A DNA stretch of 64,000 nucleotides. Source: Entonaema liquescens. Lineage: Eukaryota > Ascomycota > Sordariomycetes > Xylariales > Xylariaceae. Position 1 is the stretch's first letter. Every line of letters starts with the position of its first letter. The notes beneath the pieces were generated by a model. It saw only the letters and a list, made by a program, of their open reading frames with translations, did not search any database and was not told where the DNA came from. The position numbers and the translations under genes are program-made. Location of the stretch: positions 1,984,001-2,048,000 of the forward strand of contig CADCSX010000023.1 in the NCBI GenBank assembly GCA_902805475.1, in the 5' to 3' direction. Positions 1 to 11,005 of the stretch are shown here, piece by piece.

Positions 1-934
1 CCGACGAAGGGCATCCCTGGCATCCTCTATTCTGCCCTTGCGCACCAACCACCATGGCGACTCAGGAATAAAGAAGACTCCTGGGAGGATGATGACAACC
101 CAAAACCACTGCAGGGCGAATGGGATACTGTATGCCCAATGGTTTTCGAGTTGGGAAGTCCCGGCTGTAATCCCGTTTCCGAGAAGTTGTCCCGTCACGA
201 AGCAGAGATTGGTGTAACTCGTTAGAAAGCCACGGAGTGCCATAGGACAAACCTCGGATGCATAAGTCGGGCCTATCACGACGAAGCATCCCAGAACGAG
301 CCCCCCTAACAGTTCGCCTACAAGTAGAACCTGCAAGGAACGCGCGAAGAATTGGATGAAGACGAGACCAGCCGTTAGAAGGATGCATCCGAAAAAGGTC
401 CACTTGCGGCCGAACAACTCCAAGGGATAGGCGGAGAACAATGCGCCGAAGACTTGTCCGAGGGGATTGCCCAGCGATAAACCCGTCTGCCACGCCGCCG
501 GAATGACATACTAGTAGAAGAGTGATATTAGTCTCCCTTTATATGCGGTTCATATGATAACTGGTAGTTAATGAAGTACATACTTCACCGTCGAGCTCAA
601 ACCCAAAGTCCTTTTGGAATTGTGGCATGGCAAACATGTTCCCGATGATCTGCGGATCAAAGGCTAACATAATAACACCTATCGAGACGAACGCCGACCA
701 GCCGACAGCGGTCGGATACAGTTTCACGGCTTCCCAGAACGTTAAGCCATGCTCGCGTTGCACGGCCTCGGCCAACGCGCCGTCGCCGTCTCCAGACTTT
801 GACGGCCCGTCGCTTTGCGCGACCATGGTTGCGGTCTTATCGAGACTTGTTACACGAGGAGCATCCATAGGGCTGGAACTCTCTGCGGCGGAGGTATTTG
901 CGAAAGTACCGTAGTGGTGGGATCGCGTGTCCAT
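1..934 (-). CDS. MFS sugar transporter, maltose/alpha-glucoside permease type, 5' part
   Basis: Proton-coupled uptake of a sugar, probably an alpha-glucoside, across the plasma membrane. Exon 1 runs 934-584 (117 codons) and the intron 511-583 has GTATGT and CTAG ends. Exon 2 from 510 stays open to the window edge, so the C-terminal half is missing. Visible are a polar N-terminal tail of about 70 residues, a first membrane segment (SAFVSIGVIMLAFD), the loop motif LFGRKW, the sugar-transporter signature around ASEVCPMALRGFLTSY and the PESPWWLVRKG motif before the central loop. The phrase PMALRGFLTSYTNLC resembles fungal maltose/alpha-glucoside permeases, not hexose transporters. The substrate is inferred from this resemblance only. 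The family is firm. Confidence 0.88.
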
Positions 935-3054
935 TTTATCTTACTTTATGCATCTGTTTTTTTCCCTTATCGCTCACACCCCATGTTACCATCCAAGATT
1001 GCCGACTAGACCTCGCTATCCGAAATGGGCCAAGAATTGCAGGCTGATCCGGTAGAATCCCTTGCCTCATAGGTCGGCTGCAGATAACTGAAATGAGGGG
1101 AAATCAGGGATCTGGGGAAATGTGGTATGGAAGAAAGTTATAAAAGATCTACACATGCAACGTAACAGGGTTTACATTTTGTTACTTCCCCTATGGGTTG
1201 TCAGATACGCGTATGATCACACACCTAACCCATATCGTATCTATCAGGCCACATGAACACAAATTTTGTCATGATAGGGTTTTAGGGATCACTCATACAC
1301 GAACTCAATCATTCATATATGCGGGATACATACATCAAGCCAATATATTCATCTTACTAACTAGACGATTCTAGTTTGATAAATAAACTCACACTACTTA
1401 ACTAGTCACAATATGTCACAGTATTCCTGGGTTTCTTCTCGCGCACTGACTCAATATAGGTAAACCGAAATGAGTTTTTAACTAAGGCTAGTACAGGCGA
1501 GATTATTGATATCATAAGTCGAGTCAATAACTTTAAGATAAGCGTTCCTGAAATCCAGGTTGCCTTGAGGAAGTTGTAGATATGCCGCTATTTTCTACCT
1601 TATCATCATGAAACCCACCTACGACGGCCAAGACGTAGATATCAGACAAATAGGCAGCTATACACTTATGTTGTTAAGGCTAACTAGATGTGAACTTCAA
1701 GTTAGTTTTAGTTCTCTTCAAATTAGGAGAGCGTGGGATGGGTGTTGCACCCAAGAGAGTATGAGCATTGCTACTTCAAAGAGACATGCAACAATTAGAG
1801 TAGCTTAAGACACATCGCACTCTAGGAGCGACTCTCCTGAGCCGAAAGGCTATTGGCGTTGGTGGATCTTTAAAGCTTACCAAGGTCCAAAGTTCATATA
1901 ATACTATATATAATACTATATTAGATAACAATAAAACTGCCTTTAGCCACATGAAGGGCCAGGCTATCCCGGGCGCTCGGAACCCCATGTATAATATATG
2001 AAGCTAGCTAAAAACATAATGTAGATCTAGATCTATCATTCATAAATGTGGTAGTCTAATAGCGCCTACGAAGTCCTCCATATTAACGGCGAGCGGCAGT
2101 AGAAGCTAATCACTCGCTAGATCGTATATAGGAATAATGCGTCATCAGTTGAAATTTTATTACTGGTGCCCCTCTGGCTTACAGATACTCTTGGTTCTTT
2201 ATTCTACTAGCCACACGTTGAAGCATTCACCTACACTTTCTTATAGCATTACTATTTCGGCATAACAGAGGGTGAATGTCTTCTTTGTCGGTTAACTCCT
2301 CGGACTTTTGTTCCATTTAAAATAAAGAATTTTAGCTGGGTGCATTGCTTTTGCGCTTCATCAGAAATACATTTCCATTTCTCGCCCACGTCCTCGACGG
2401 TCGATACGAATTATTTTGGCATCCTTCAGGTCAATATGGAACTCAATATAACTTGGCATAGGATAGTTTTAGCATCTATCATCTATTATGGGACCTTGTG
2501 TACTCTCGCTTGCTTCTTTACCCTTTGGCTCACTTCCCAACCCTAAGTGGCATTTATTTCGCGCTGGCACGCGGTCTACCATGTTGTCTTGCACACAGGT
2601 TTCTATATAGACGGCTACCAATTTGCAGCTCAGATAGTTTATAATTCTTTATATAGGTTCATTCGGAAATAGCTGGAAATGCATCAAGGTCCTGACCAAG
2701 GCAGTAACTGATACTTAGCTGTTTACAGCAAAAGCCCCTTTGGGCAGTTGATTTTAGTATGCGAATTCTCAATAATAGTGTCTAGTTGGTCCACTTCGAG
2801 GTGTTCGCCATAGATGGCGATATTTACTCTTAATTGCACGACATCGGATTAGACGATCCGGTTGGTTGACGGGGTCAAAATCAAGATGCAATAGGAAGGT
2901 CTCGCTAGCTCAACACTTGGGGAGTGGGGGAGTATTCGGATATTTCTTTTACATCCGATCGAAAGAAATAAATGTATATAAAGTTCGCGATGGTTCTTAC
3001 TTCGATTTTACCGTGAATCGTACTTTTCTCTCTCAGCAGTCAGAACCGGCCAAC
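935..3054. other. intergenic, AT-rich, divergent promoters
   Basis: This 2.1-kb spacer lies between the divergent transporter and S51 peptidase genes. It is AT-rich and has no open frame with coding character. Both promoters must lie here. I see no repeat or RNA gene. Confidence 0.6.
2975..2982 (+). promoter_or_regulatory. TATA box of the S51 peptidase gene
   Basis: TATATAAA lies about 75 bases upstream of the chosen ATG (3055) and is followed by a pyrimidine-rich stretch at about 3024-3035, the usual setting of a fungal start site. The prediction is by position and motif only. Confidence 0.45.
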
Positions 3055-3915
3055 ATGAAAAGCATCATTCAGTACTCGACCTTAGCCCTTGCCGCTCTCG
3101 CTTCCGCGGGGCCGGTTATGGAGCGCGCCAGCTCGCCGTATGTGGGACCCGAGAACGGTACCCTTGTGATTATAGGGGGTAACGCTCAAGACGACGCCAT
3201 TTACCAGCGCATCATAGATTTAGCTGGAGGCCCGGATGCCCCAATTGTCACGATTCCTACTGCCGAGGGAAGTGACAGCTACGACGACGATGCCGCTGCC
3301 GCGGGTACGTTCCGCAGACTTGGCGCCAAGAATGTCACCGTTCTACACACATACGACCCGAAGGTCGCCGATACAGAAGAGTTTGCAGCTCCTCTACGGG
3401 CTGCTAAGGGTGTGTTCTTTGGAGGTGGCCGCCAATGGCGTCTAGTAGACGCATACGCCGGTACTCTTACGGAGCGCCTATTCCACGAAGTGCTCGACCG
3501 CGGCGGCGTCGTCAGCGGAAGCTCAGCAGGAGCTTCTATCCAGGGCAGTTTTCTTGCTCGCGGGGACACTGCCAACAATCAGATCCTCGTGGGTGATCAC
3601 CAAGTAGGCTTCGGGTTCGTAAAGGACGTTGCTATCGATCAGCATGTGCTCGTACGCGGCCGCCACTTCGATATGTTTGACATCCTCAAGGTCCGACCAG
3701 AGCTTTTGGGTATTGCTATCGACGAGAACACCGCACTCATCGTGTCTAAGAACGAAGCTGAAGTGTACCGAGGTACCTACGTGATTATTTATGATGGAAA
3801 ATTTTGGGCGAGAGAGGGAAGCGAGTTAAAACACCTTCCTGATAGCTCATCCCTCTTTTATTTCCTCAAAGATGGTGATAAATACGATCTTGGAAAGCGG
3901 CAGGTGGTAGTCTAA
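3055..3915 (+). CDS. secreted peptidase S51 / cyanophycinase-like protein
   Basis: Single-exon gene of 286 residues. The ATG at 3055 is chosen because it opens a classic signal peptide (MKSIIQYSTLALAALASAG, cleavage near residue 19). The upstream extension of the frame lacks an ATG and reads like leader DNA. The mature part has the S51 fold marks: VIIGGNA at about 38-44, the FFGGGRQ motif at 121-127, and the nucleophile elbow GSSAG with the likely catalytic Ser at 157, followed by a conserved GVV..GAS context. Family members hydrolyse aspartyl bonds (cyanophycin or dipeptides). Fungal secreted forms are mostly uncharacterised, so the substrate is unknown. Length and motifs are complete and there are no introns. 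Confidence 0.87.
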   Translation: MKSIIQYSTLALAALASAGPVMERASSPYVGPENGTLVIIGGNAQDDAIYQRIIDLAGGPDAPIVTIPTAEGSDSYDDDAAAAGTFRRLGAKNVTVLHTYDPKVADTEEFAAPLRAAKGVFFGGGRQWRLVDAYAGTLTERLFHEVLDRGGVVSGSSAGASIQGSFLARGDTANNQILVGDHQVGFGFVKDVAIDQHVLVRGRHFDMFDILKVRPELLGIAIDENTALIVSKNEAEVYRGTYVIIYDGKFWAREGSELKHLPDSSSLFYFLKDGDKYDLGKRQVVV

Positions 3916-4532
3916 ACGGGGTTGTTTATGAGTTGGAATTCAGAATAACTGTATCTTCCACTTTCCCTTCCCCTTTAGTCAATAATATCTATGATGATAA
4001 TATACCCCCTATTTGGCATATCATCGGGAATAAGGTACGACACCTAGCGATACTTCCTAAAAGCATGACTGTATACCTTCCTGTCAGTGATAACCATACA
4101 TATCAGAGCATAATAGATACAATATGTCAGTGCATGGTACAAAAGGTACGAGCCTAGGTACGTTTAAAGAGAGGCGCGTTACCTCTTACTCACGTACCTT
4201 AAGTACACCAGCTGCAAAGATTAAAAAAATTGGCTTTCATTCTAGGTTTGCTCTTAGAACTTTTTTTCGTTCTTTACATCAGACATCTTTAAATTCATTC
4301 TATTATCTAACTAGTGACAATCAAAGATCCCTCTGGGCCTCCAATAACAATGCAATTCTCGCAAAGCATAAAGATCGCTTTGCACAAAGCTCACATACCT
4401 AAAGAGTCAATAGCATTGTCTAGTCGGGTATAAAAACTCCTACCCTTTCCAATTATTGAGAACACCATATCAATATAGAAACGGAAAACTTTCTTGACTT
4501 CGATTTTAGAAACTTTGCAGCTAGGAAGAATC
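3916..4532. other. intergenic, no gene seen
   Basis: AT-rich spacer between two plus-strand genes. It must hold the S51 terminator and the next promoter; no distinct motif stands out. Confidence 0.55.
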
Positions 4533-5301
4533 ATGGATTTCGAAACCGCTTACGCGCAATTGGAAGCTCTCCGTAAGAAATCAGAGAGCTTCGGCATGTC
4601 CTCTAGAAGAAATGCCATCATAGAGAAATCCAAAACGCCGACACGTTTTGCCCTCTTCCCTTTCTTCCCAGCCGAGCTTCGAGACCTGATCTGGAAATTT
4701 GCATTGCCCCTGATGAACGTCAAATATGGCTGTTAGAACAGACCGACAAATCCTTGGGAAACCATCCCCTACCATCTGGCTTAAATTCCCGGTAATCATG
4801 CACGTATGTCGAGAAGCACGCCAATCCGCCCAGCGGTACCTTCAATTCGACTATTTTGGAGACACGCAATGTAGGATACCGTGTCGACCTTTCCGCCCCG
4901 ATTTCGACATATGTGCTCTTACGCCCAAGGCTCCGCTGTCCCCGGAAATAGCCAAGGAAATACAGCACGTGGGCCTCGATGATCCTTCACCTAGCTATCT
5001 TCAAAGACTACTCGTGGATGCCCTTCCGCACCTCAAGAGTTTACATACGTTGCATGTCATGTCCATCATACGAGTACCAACTCCGCGTAGAGTGCCCCGA
5101 CTCAATCCCTTTGAGAATGTGACTCGGGGCATACGGTCTGTCGATGAGACGGTTGCTTCCTGGCGCGATGACCTGCTAAAGCTCGTGAGGGAGCAATTAC
5201 CTACGTGGGACAGCGACACCAAAGCTACCTTCTGGGACGATGAAAAGCAGACGTTAAAGCTAGAGATTAAGGCTGAGTATTACCTCCATTATACTGGATA
5301 G
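4533..5301 (+). CDS. 2EXR-domain protein, frame broken twice
   Basis: The ATG at 4533 opens MDFETAYAQLEALRKK, followed by the 2EXR hallmark FPAELRDLIWKFALP (about residues 48-62). The second hallmark, IMHVCREARQSA, lies in another frame from about 4780. Between them the third frame reads VQIWLLEQTDKSLGNH, also typical of this family. One missing base near 4720 (after AACGT) and one near 4780 (CTGGC) would join all three parts. The 769-nt span then becomes 771 nt, a clean 256-codon gene, so the arithmetic supports two single-base losses. Members are common in Pezizomycotina, F-box-like and of unknown role. As it stands the frame is broken, either by assembly error or decay. The second part alone would code for a 191-residue fragment starting at 4726. 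Confidence 0.68.
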
Positions 5302-6549
5302 GTGTCTAGAACGTAGCATTGCCACCAAGGTTGACAATTGGCATTATTCCAACTCACATCTTCGCCCAGCTAGATTGTGCTAAGTGAACCTTTACAAGAG
5401 GGGTTCCGTTAGTCAAAGCCAGTTGGCTAGGAAATTCTATAGACAGGAGGGGACGGAATGCTATGGGCAGGATGTAGATAAGAGAGAATTTCTTATGTTT
5501 GGCGGTATTCTCAACGATTTATATACTATAGACACGCATTGCTTTCAGGTACCTTAGTAGATAGCCTCTAGACGTTAATAATTTCATCACCGTTGTCACC
5601 ATATAAGAACTCTACCGTCCCTTTTATTGGATTTAATATAAGCGACATGGAAGAATACGATTAATATATTAAGTCCAGTCCAGCAGAGTAAAATTAAGAA
5701 GTACAGCATATAGGTACACAGCAAGTAGATTCTCTAGGGACGTAGCTCCTAACGCATTTTTTATATTATCCATAATTCGGTTAACTGTCCCAACCCAAAA
5801 ATATTTAAGGTACTGACAACTTGTATTATATACAACGTAAAAACCTTCAAGTAGCCCAGTACAGATCCCCCCGGAACAATACCGATTATAGACCGCGAGG
5901 TCATGGAGTAAAAAATAGTCAAACTAAAGAATAGTGACCAATTTAACACAATCTGAACATTTCTCCGAAGAAACGAGTTTTTTTCCCCCTCCCGTCACAA
6001 TTAATCATATTCTGCCTCCTTTTCCTTACAGAATGTCGTCGTCATTGAAACGATGGCGCGTACGTGCACTTGGCATTTCTGTTAACTGAATCCACTCGCC
6101 GCCGATGTCACCGGGTAGTTGAAACCTCACAGAACGGCGTCCTATCTGGGCAGGTTGGTGTGGTGATGAGCGATACACCGCAACGGGTAATATGTTGGCT
6201 GCGACGATGCCTAAGTTGGCCTCGATCCTGTTCGGGAGAGCCCCATGTTAGTATGTAAACATGGTAGCGGTTATTTAGGTGGCTTACATAGATATTATTG
6301 TGATTGCAATCTCGGGTACGTAGTTGTGATCGTAGCGGAACCAATGGCTCGTCCATACTCGTGTGTACATGAGTACACCCACACTAGAATATCGTTAGCA
6401 ATTTGAATGATATACTTGGGCGAGGAGTAGAGTCATACATAGCCGAAGTAAACGAAAGCCAGACAAACGGCTTTCGCAGAACGTCCTTGAGCTTGGATTG
6501 ACTTATCATCATTATTGGGAAGCCGATGAGAACTATTGGGGTCCATATC
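5302..6549. other. intergenic, no gene seen
   Basis: AT-rich spacer between convergent genes. Open frames here are short and lack coding character. Confidence 0.55.
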
Positions 6550-7182
6550 TCAAAAACTAACGAGACTCAAGTCAGTAACAGCAATATCTTCGTTGGGTTC
6601 CAGGGATACAGTACTAAGTCGTAACCACTCAAAGAAATACCGCGATGAATCGCTCTCGCAGTGTTCATACCGGGCGAGCAATGGGAACCACTCCTCGAAG
6701 TCGCAGGTGGCGGGCATGACAAAGACCCATAGAGGATAAACCGAAAGAAGTAGGGCAATCTCGATGGCCACCAAGACGTTCAGCCCTGATACCTTTTTAA
6801 CGACGGGCCACGCGGAGAAGCATATAGAAAGCTTGCTCAAAATGCCTGACGTGGTGAACAGAGCGTGTGTGAGATTATCGATTTGCTGGGACATCTTAGT
6901 GTCAGGTCTCAAGGCCGCCGTCATGGCGCAGATGACACCGATTAAATTAAGAATCTAGTTTTATATTTTCATTAGCACGCTGTCGCCTTCAGGGGAAGCT
7001 GAAGGGTAGGAACTGCTTACCCAGGCCATTCCCACGTTGAGGTCGTCCAGGAAGCTGGAGGCACGCCTGGCGAATGGCAGGAGGACGTACCGGAGCATAC
7101 ATGCTACAAAGCTAGAGAGAAGTGCGAGAACCGATAAGGTAAGGAGGACAGTCGCCTCTGTATCAAAAATTCCGGTAGACAT
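6550..7182 (-). CDS. small multi-pass membrane protein, SAT4/PTH11 rhodopsin-like
   Basis: Two exons join in phase: 7182-7021 (54 codons) and 6954-6550, with intron 6955-7020 (GTAAGC...CTAG, 66 bp). The joined protein has 188 residues. It shows an N-terminal membrane helix (ATVLLTLSVLALLSSFVAC), a basic stretch, the acidic pair DD before the second helix (WILNLIGVICAMTAAL), and two more hydrophobic segments near 90-130. The R...DD...helix order recalls the fungal rhodopsin-domain (SAT4) family of PTH11-like receptors. Those are longer, usually with seven helices, so this is either a short relative or the front half of a decayed gene. The neat intron supports real coding. The function is unknown. 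Confidence 0.5.
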
Positions 7183-8443
7183 CTTTGCTAGTTTTCAAAG
7201 CCGTAAGTTGAAGTTGGGCAAAGAATGTCAGAAATGAGTGCTGCGTATTTCGTTACAATGTTTGTTGACCCGGTGTTGCTACTTCGGGGGGAATGTCTGG
7301 TTCTTATACCCTCCCAGCCTTGGACTGGACTCATGATAAAATTCTCAATACGTCCAGGCGTTATATGAGTTTATACTAATAGGTAATAATAAGGGGCAAG
7401 CGTAGTCCGGGTTTCGAAAAGCACTGACTGACTTCACAATCTTAGCTAACATTTCATTAGAGATAGGACACTATATCTTGGATTTGAGAACAGACAGGTA
7501 ATTAGCGTCCATCTTAGCACGGCCCAGGCCCTAGGTCCTAAGTAAAGTGTTAGCTTTAGGTTATTAAGAAAATACGCTCAGTCAATATGACTATAATCTA
7601 GGCTTCAGCCTACCCTAGCATTCACCTTCATCGAACTATAGATATAAGAGCGAGGCCATCGTTTCAAGCAGAAGGCTAGAAAGAAGCTTACTTGCAAACG
7701 AGATATAAGCTACGAGCATTACTCATAGTTAAAGAAAGTGAATGCATGATAGTTTAGAACCCCCCATGACGACTGTTCCCCATTCCCTATTGCTTTTTTT
7801 CTCTATGAGAAGACTGACGTAATGTGAGAACGGTGTTAGTCAGTGAGCTAAGACTGGGCAGGAACTTTAAAAGAAAGGGAGAGGATGAGCAGAACTATCA
7901 GAACTGAGTCTCTTTTGAATCTAGGTTGACTCATCTAGGAGTTTATACAACCTCAAAACCCTAATAAAATTTAGAAAATATCTAAGCCCAACGAAAATAA
8001 AATATTTTAATACTCAATATTTTATCTCCATTCATCCCATAGCTGGGTTGTAACTTTGGATAGATAGCCTAGGGGCTGCACGTCAACTTTTCGCTATGAC
8101 TACTACCTACCTATTCTTTAGCTTCCATTAGCCATGCAATTGCTTGAACTAGAAGACCGGCAATTAGGCAATCATCTTTATATACCATATGTACTATATA
8201 TATATACCTACCAGTACCTAGTTATTATATTCATCGTAAACTCATACCGTACCATACCATAGCCTAGGTAGGTACCTGAATACCCAAACAGTTGAGGAGA
8301 CTGCCTAGCCTAACCTCTCAACACGCCTTAGATCCATAGACCCTAAAAGAAACCGATATTCTCTTCCTTTAATTCCAATCATATGTAGTTACCCGCCAAT
8401 TTACCCCTAGCCCCTATTTTCCACCTCTCTTGTCCTAGATAAC
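7183..8443. other. intergenic, AT-rich
   Basis: No gene seen. The part near 7950-8240 is strongly AT-rich, with TATATA runs and a TAGGTAGGTACC cluster at about 8263-8277 like those in other spacers of the window. Confidence 0.55.
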
Positions 8444-9940
8444 TTAAAACCTCGCCTCAACTTTCTTCTCTGTATCCTGTAGTGCCCATGCGCTTAAGGC
8501 TTTCTTGCTAAGCACGCTCTTGCATTGTTCGGCCGTGAATCCCTTCGCCTCAACAGCAGGATTGTATCCAAGGCCATTTGCCTTCGCAACATCTCCCGAG
8601 TCCCGCTTCCGCGCCTCACCGTGATCTGGGCGGGAGTATACGGTGACGACGGCGGCGCCGCCTAGCCCAAGATTATGCTGGAGCGCGTATTTAGTATGCG
8701 GAACCGCGCGGTTGTTTGCCCAGCCGCGAAGGTGCCAGACTAACTCTGCGCACTGGGCTATTCCCGTGGCGCCGAGGGGATGACCCTTGGAAATCAGCCC
8801 GCCGGACGGATTGACGACGTACTTGCCACCGTAAGTGATATCGCCGCGTCGCACCATCTCGTGCGCTTTGCCTGGTTCGCATAACCCTAGCGCATCTAGA
8901 GTCACCATCTCGTTGGACGAGAAGCAGTCGTGCAGCTCAACAACCTGGACGTCGGCGGGAGAGATCTTGGCTTCGGCAAGCGCCACCTCAGCTGCGTGTT
9001 TGCTCATTTCGAAGCCGATTAGGTCAATTGCGCTGCGCGAGAACAGCTTCGGCGAGTCCGTTGCCATACTTTGACCCGCTATTAGTATGGCCTGGTCCTT
9101 TAGGTGCGGCCTTGCGTCGAGGAAGTCCTGCGAGACCAGGACCGCAGCAGCGCCACCGTCTGATGTGGGACAGCACTGTAATTTGGTGAGAGGCTCATGG
9201 ATCATAGGCGACTTGAGCATTTGTTCCAGCGTGTAGACGTCCTGGAATTGGGAGTAGGGGTTATTGACGGAATGCTGGTGATTGACCCTGCCGATCTCCG
9301 CAAAATCCTCGAGTTTGGCGCCGAATCTGTAATAAGCAGTTAGTGTAACTATAGGTGATAATGCATTGGCTGTGCTAGTATAAAAATGCCTACTTTTCCA
9401 TGTCTGTATGTAAGTGTTAGTACCAATCCATTAGATCTAAATTTAGGGGCACGTACATTCCCGACCAGCATTGCCAAACATCTGCGCGGCGCCAGGGGCG
9501 TTGGTGTAACCGCGGGTCTCCGCCATCATCTTTCCCGAAGTACCGGTAGGGTTCTCCCTATCATTAAAGAAGCTCTGGAGGCTACCGCGCATCATCTTCT
9601 CGAAGCCGACGACGAGGATGCAGTCAGCACCGCCATAGGCGATAGTGTTCCGGGCCATAGAGAGGCCAGTGGAACCAGTAGAGCAGTTGTTGTTGACATT
9701 GAGGATAGGGATCTGCGTCATGCCAAATTGGTAGAAGACACGTTGACCACAGGTAGAATCACCATAGCAGTAACAAGCGATGCCTTGCTCGACGTCATCA
9801 TAGTTAATGTGCGCGTCAAGCATGGCCTTAACGCCGGCTTCGAAACCAAGTTCCGTATAGTCAACCTTGCCGCGGGGCTTGATGAACTTGGTCATGCCCA
9901 CGCCGAGCACATACACGGGCTGCTTCTGTTTGGCCGGCAT
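8444..9940 (-). CDS. SCP2-type thiolase (3-ketoacyl-CoA thiolase, SCP-x family)
   Basis: Thiolytic cleavage of 3-ketoacyl-CoA in peroxisomal beta-oxidation is the family role. Three exons give 458 residues: 9940-9457, a 10-nt microexon 9403-9394, and 9326-8444. Introns are 9404-9456 and 9327-9393. The microexon restores the family motif GREYMEKFGAKLEDFA, so the model is well supported. Catalytic Cys86 is in NNNCSTGSTG; the second active-site motifs HDCFSSNE and GGLISKGHPLGATG are intact. Unlike animal SCP-x there is no C-terminal SCP2 lipid-binding domain, which is usual for fungal stand-alone forms. The C-terminus is ARF, at best a weak peroxisomal PTS1. Peroxisomal location is therefore inferred from the family. 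Confidence 0.92.
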
Positions 9941-11005
9941 TTTGAATTGGGACCTTGTTTTCTAGAAGCTCAAGTATAATAGAAGTGCCTAAGACTAGGT
10001 GTTGTGGTATAATATTAGGTAGGTAGGCTACTAAGTCCGTCCTATGTCTTTGTCTTTGTCTTTGTCTTTGACTTGAGATAGACTTATATGTAGAGTTGAA
10101 AATGTGTTGTCATAAAGTTAAACTTGACAACTTTCTTATATAAACCAAACCTCAGGAAGGTGTACTACGCCGCATGATCCGACCGTACCTCCTTTCCTTA
10201 ATGGTACATCCCCAGATGTGGGGAGTAACGAAGCACCCAGTGTTTGTCCTTCCTTCTCCATGATCTACGCGGGGCCTAGGTTAATGGCTACCCACCTAAC
10301 CGAGGCACTACCGAAACTAGTATAGTGTAGGTAGTACATAGTTCTCCAAGTTGGCTGGTTGGTTATCGATTGCCTCTTTGTGTAACTCGGATCAATCTTT
10401 CTATGAAACTGCCTTTCATTCAATTTTTCATGTGTTAAATTACATTATTCTTTTCGTTACTCCGTCGGCTTTGCACCTAATTCGCTCCTTGTATTTTCAC
10501 TTGACCAACTCCGGCCCTCGCTAAAAGTAGTATCCCTTTCGGTTATCAACCTATCATCACGGTCATCTGCTAAAAGAACGCTAGAAAATAGTCATTACGA
10601 TTTGAATTAGATATTTGCCGGCTTCTCTCGGCCAGGCTTATATATGTTTTCGGTATAACTTGAGCGTAAGATTAGACATCTGCTATGGTTAGAAAACGCG
10701 CCAAGATGTTGACATCGCTTTGGCGCGAGTTGACACCCTTACCGTCGACAAGGGCATTAATTAATGTTGCTAGTCGAACAGTGGACTAGCAATGCTTTGG
10801 CCCCTACCGTGTATATGGGAGCCTTGTATCAGAATAATTCCAAACAAATAGGTTTTGCGGTTCGAACTCCGGCGGTAAAACCGTCGATGATGCTTATAAC
10901 GAACTTCCGTCATCTGGTATCCCTAGAGCACTCATCGTAACAGTTCCATGGTGGATGACTTCCAGGAAATCGGTATATCTCGGCCATAGTTGTAAAATGA
11001 GCTTT
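9941..11005. other. intergenic between thiolase and Zn2Cys6 regulator
   Basis: It holds the thiolase promoter and the regulator's 3' end. A TAGGTAGGTAGG cluster (about 10016-10027) and a hexamer microsatellite are visible; there is no further gene. Confidence 0.55.
10045..10070. repeat. hexamer microsatellite (TGTCTT)n
   Basis: About four copies of TGTCTT lie upstream of the thiolase start. Confidence 0.85.

Noticed and set aside
9386..9979. 197-codon plus-strand frame
   Set aside because: It lies antisense to thiolase exon 1, whose motifs and catalytic Cys are on the minus strand.
10868..10885. tRNA T-arm-like GGTTCGAACTCC
   Set aside because: Spacing does not fit the consensus and no acceptor or anticodon stem can be formed around it.
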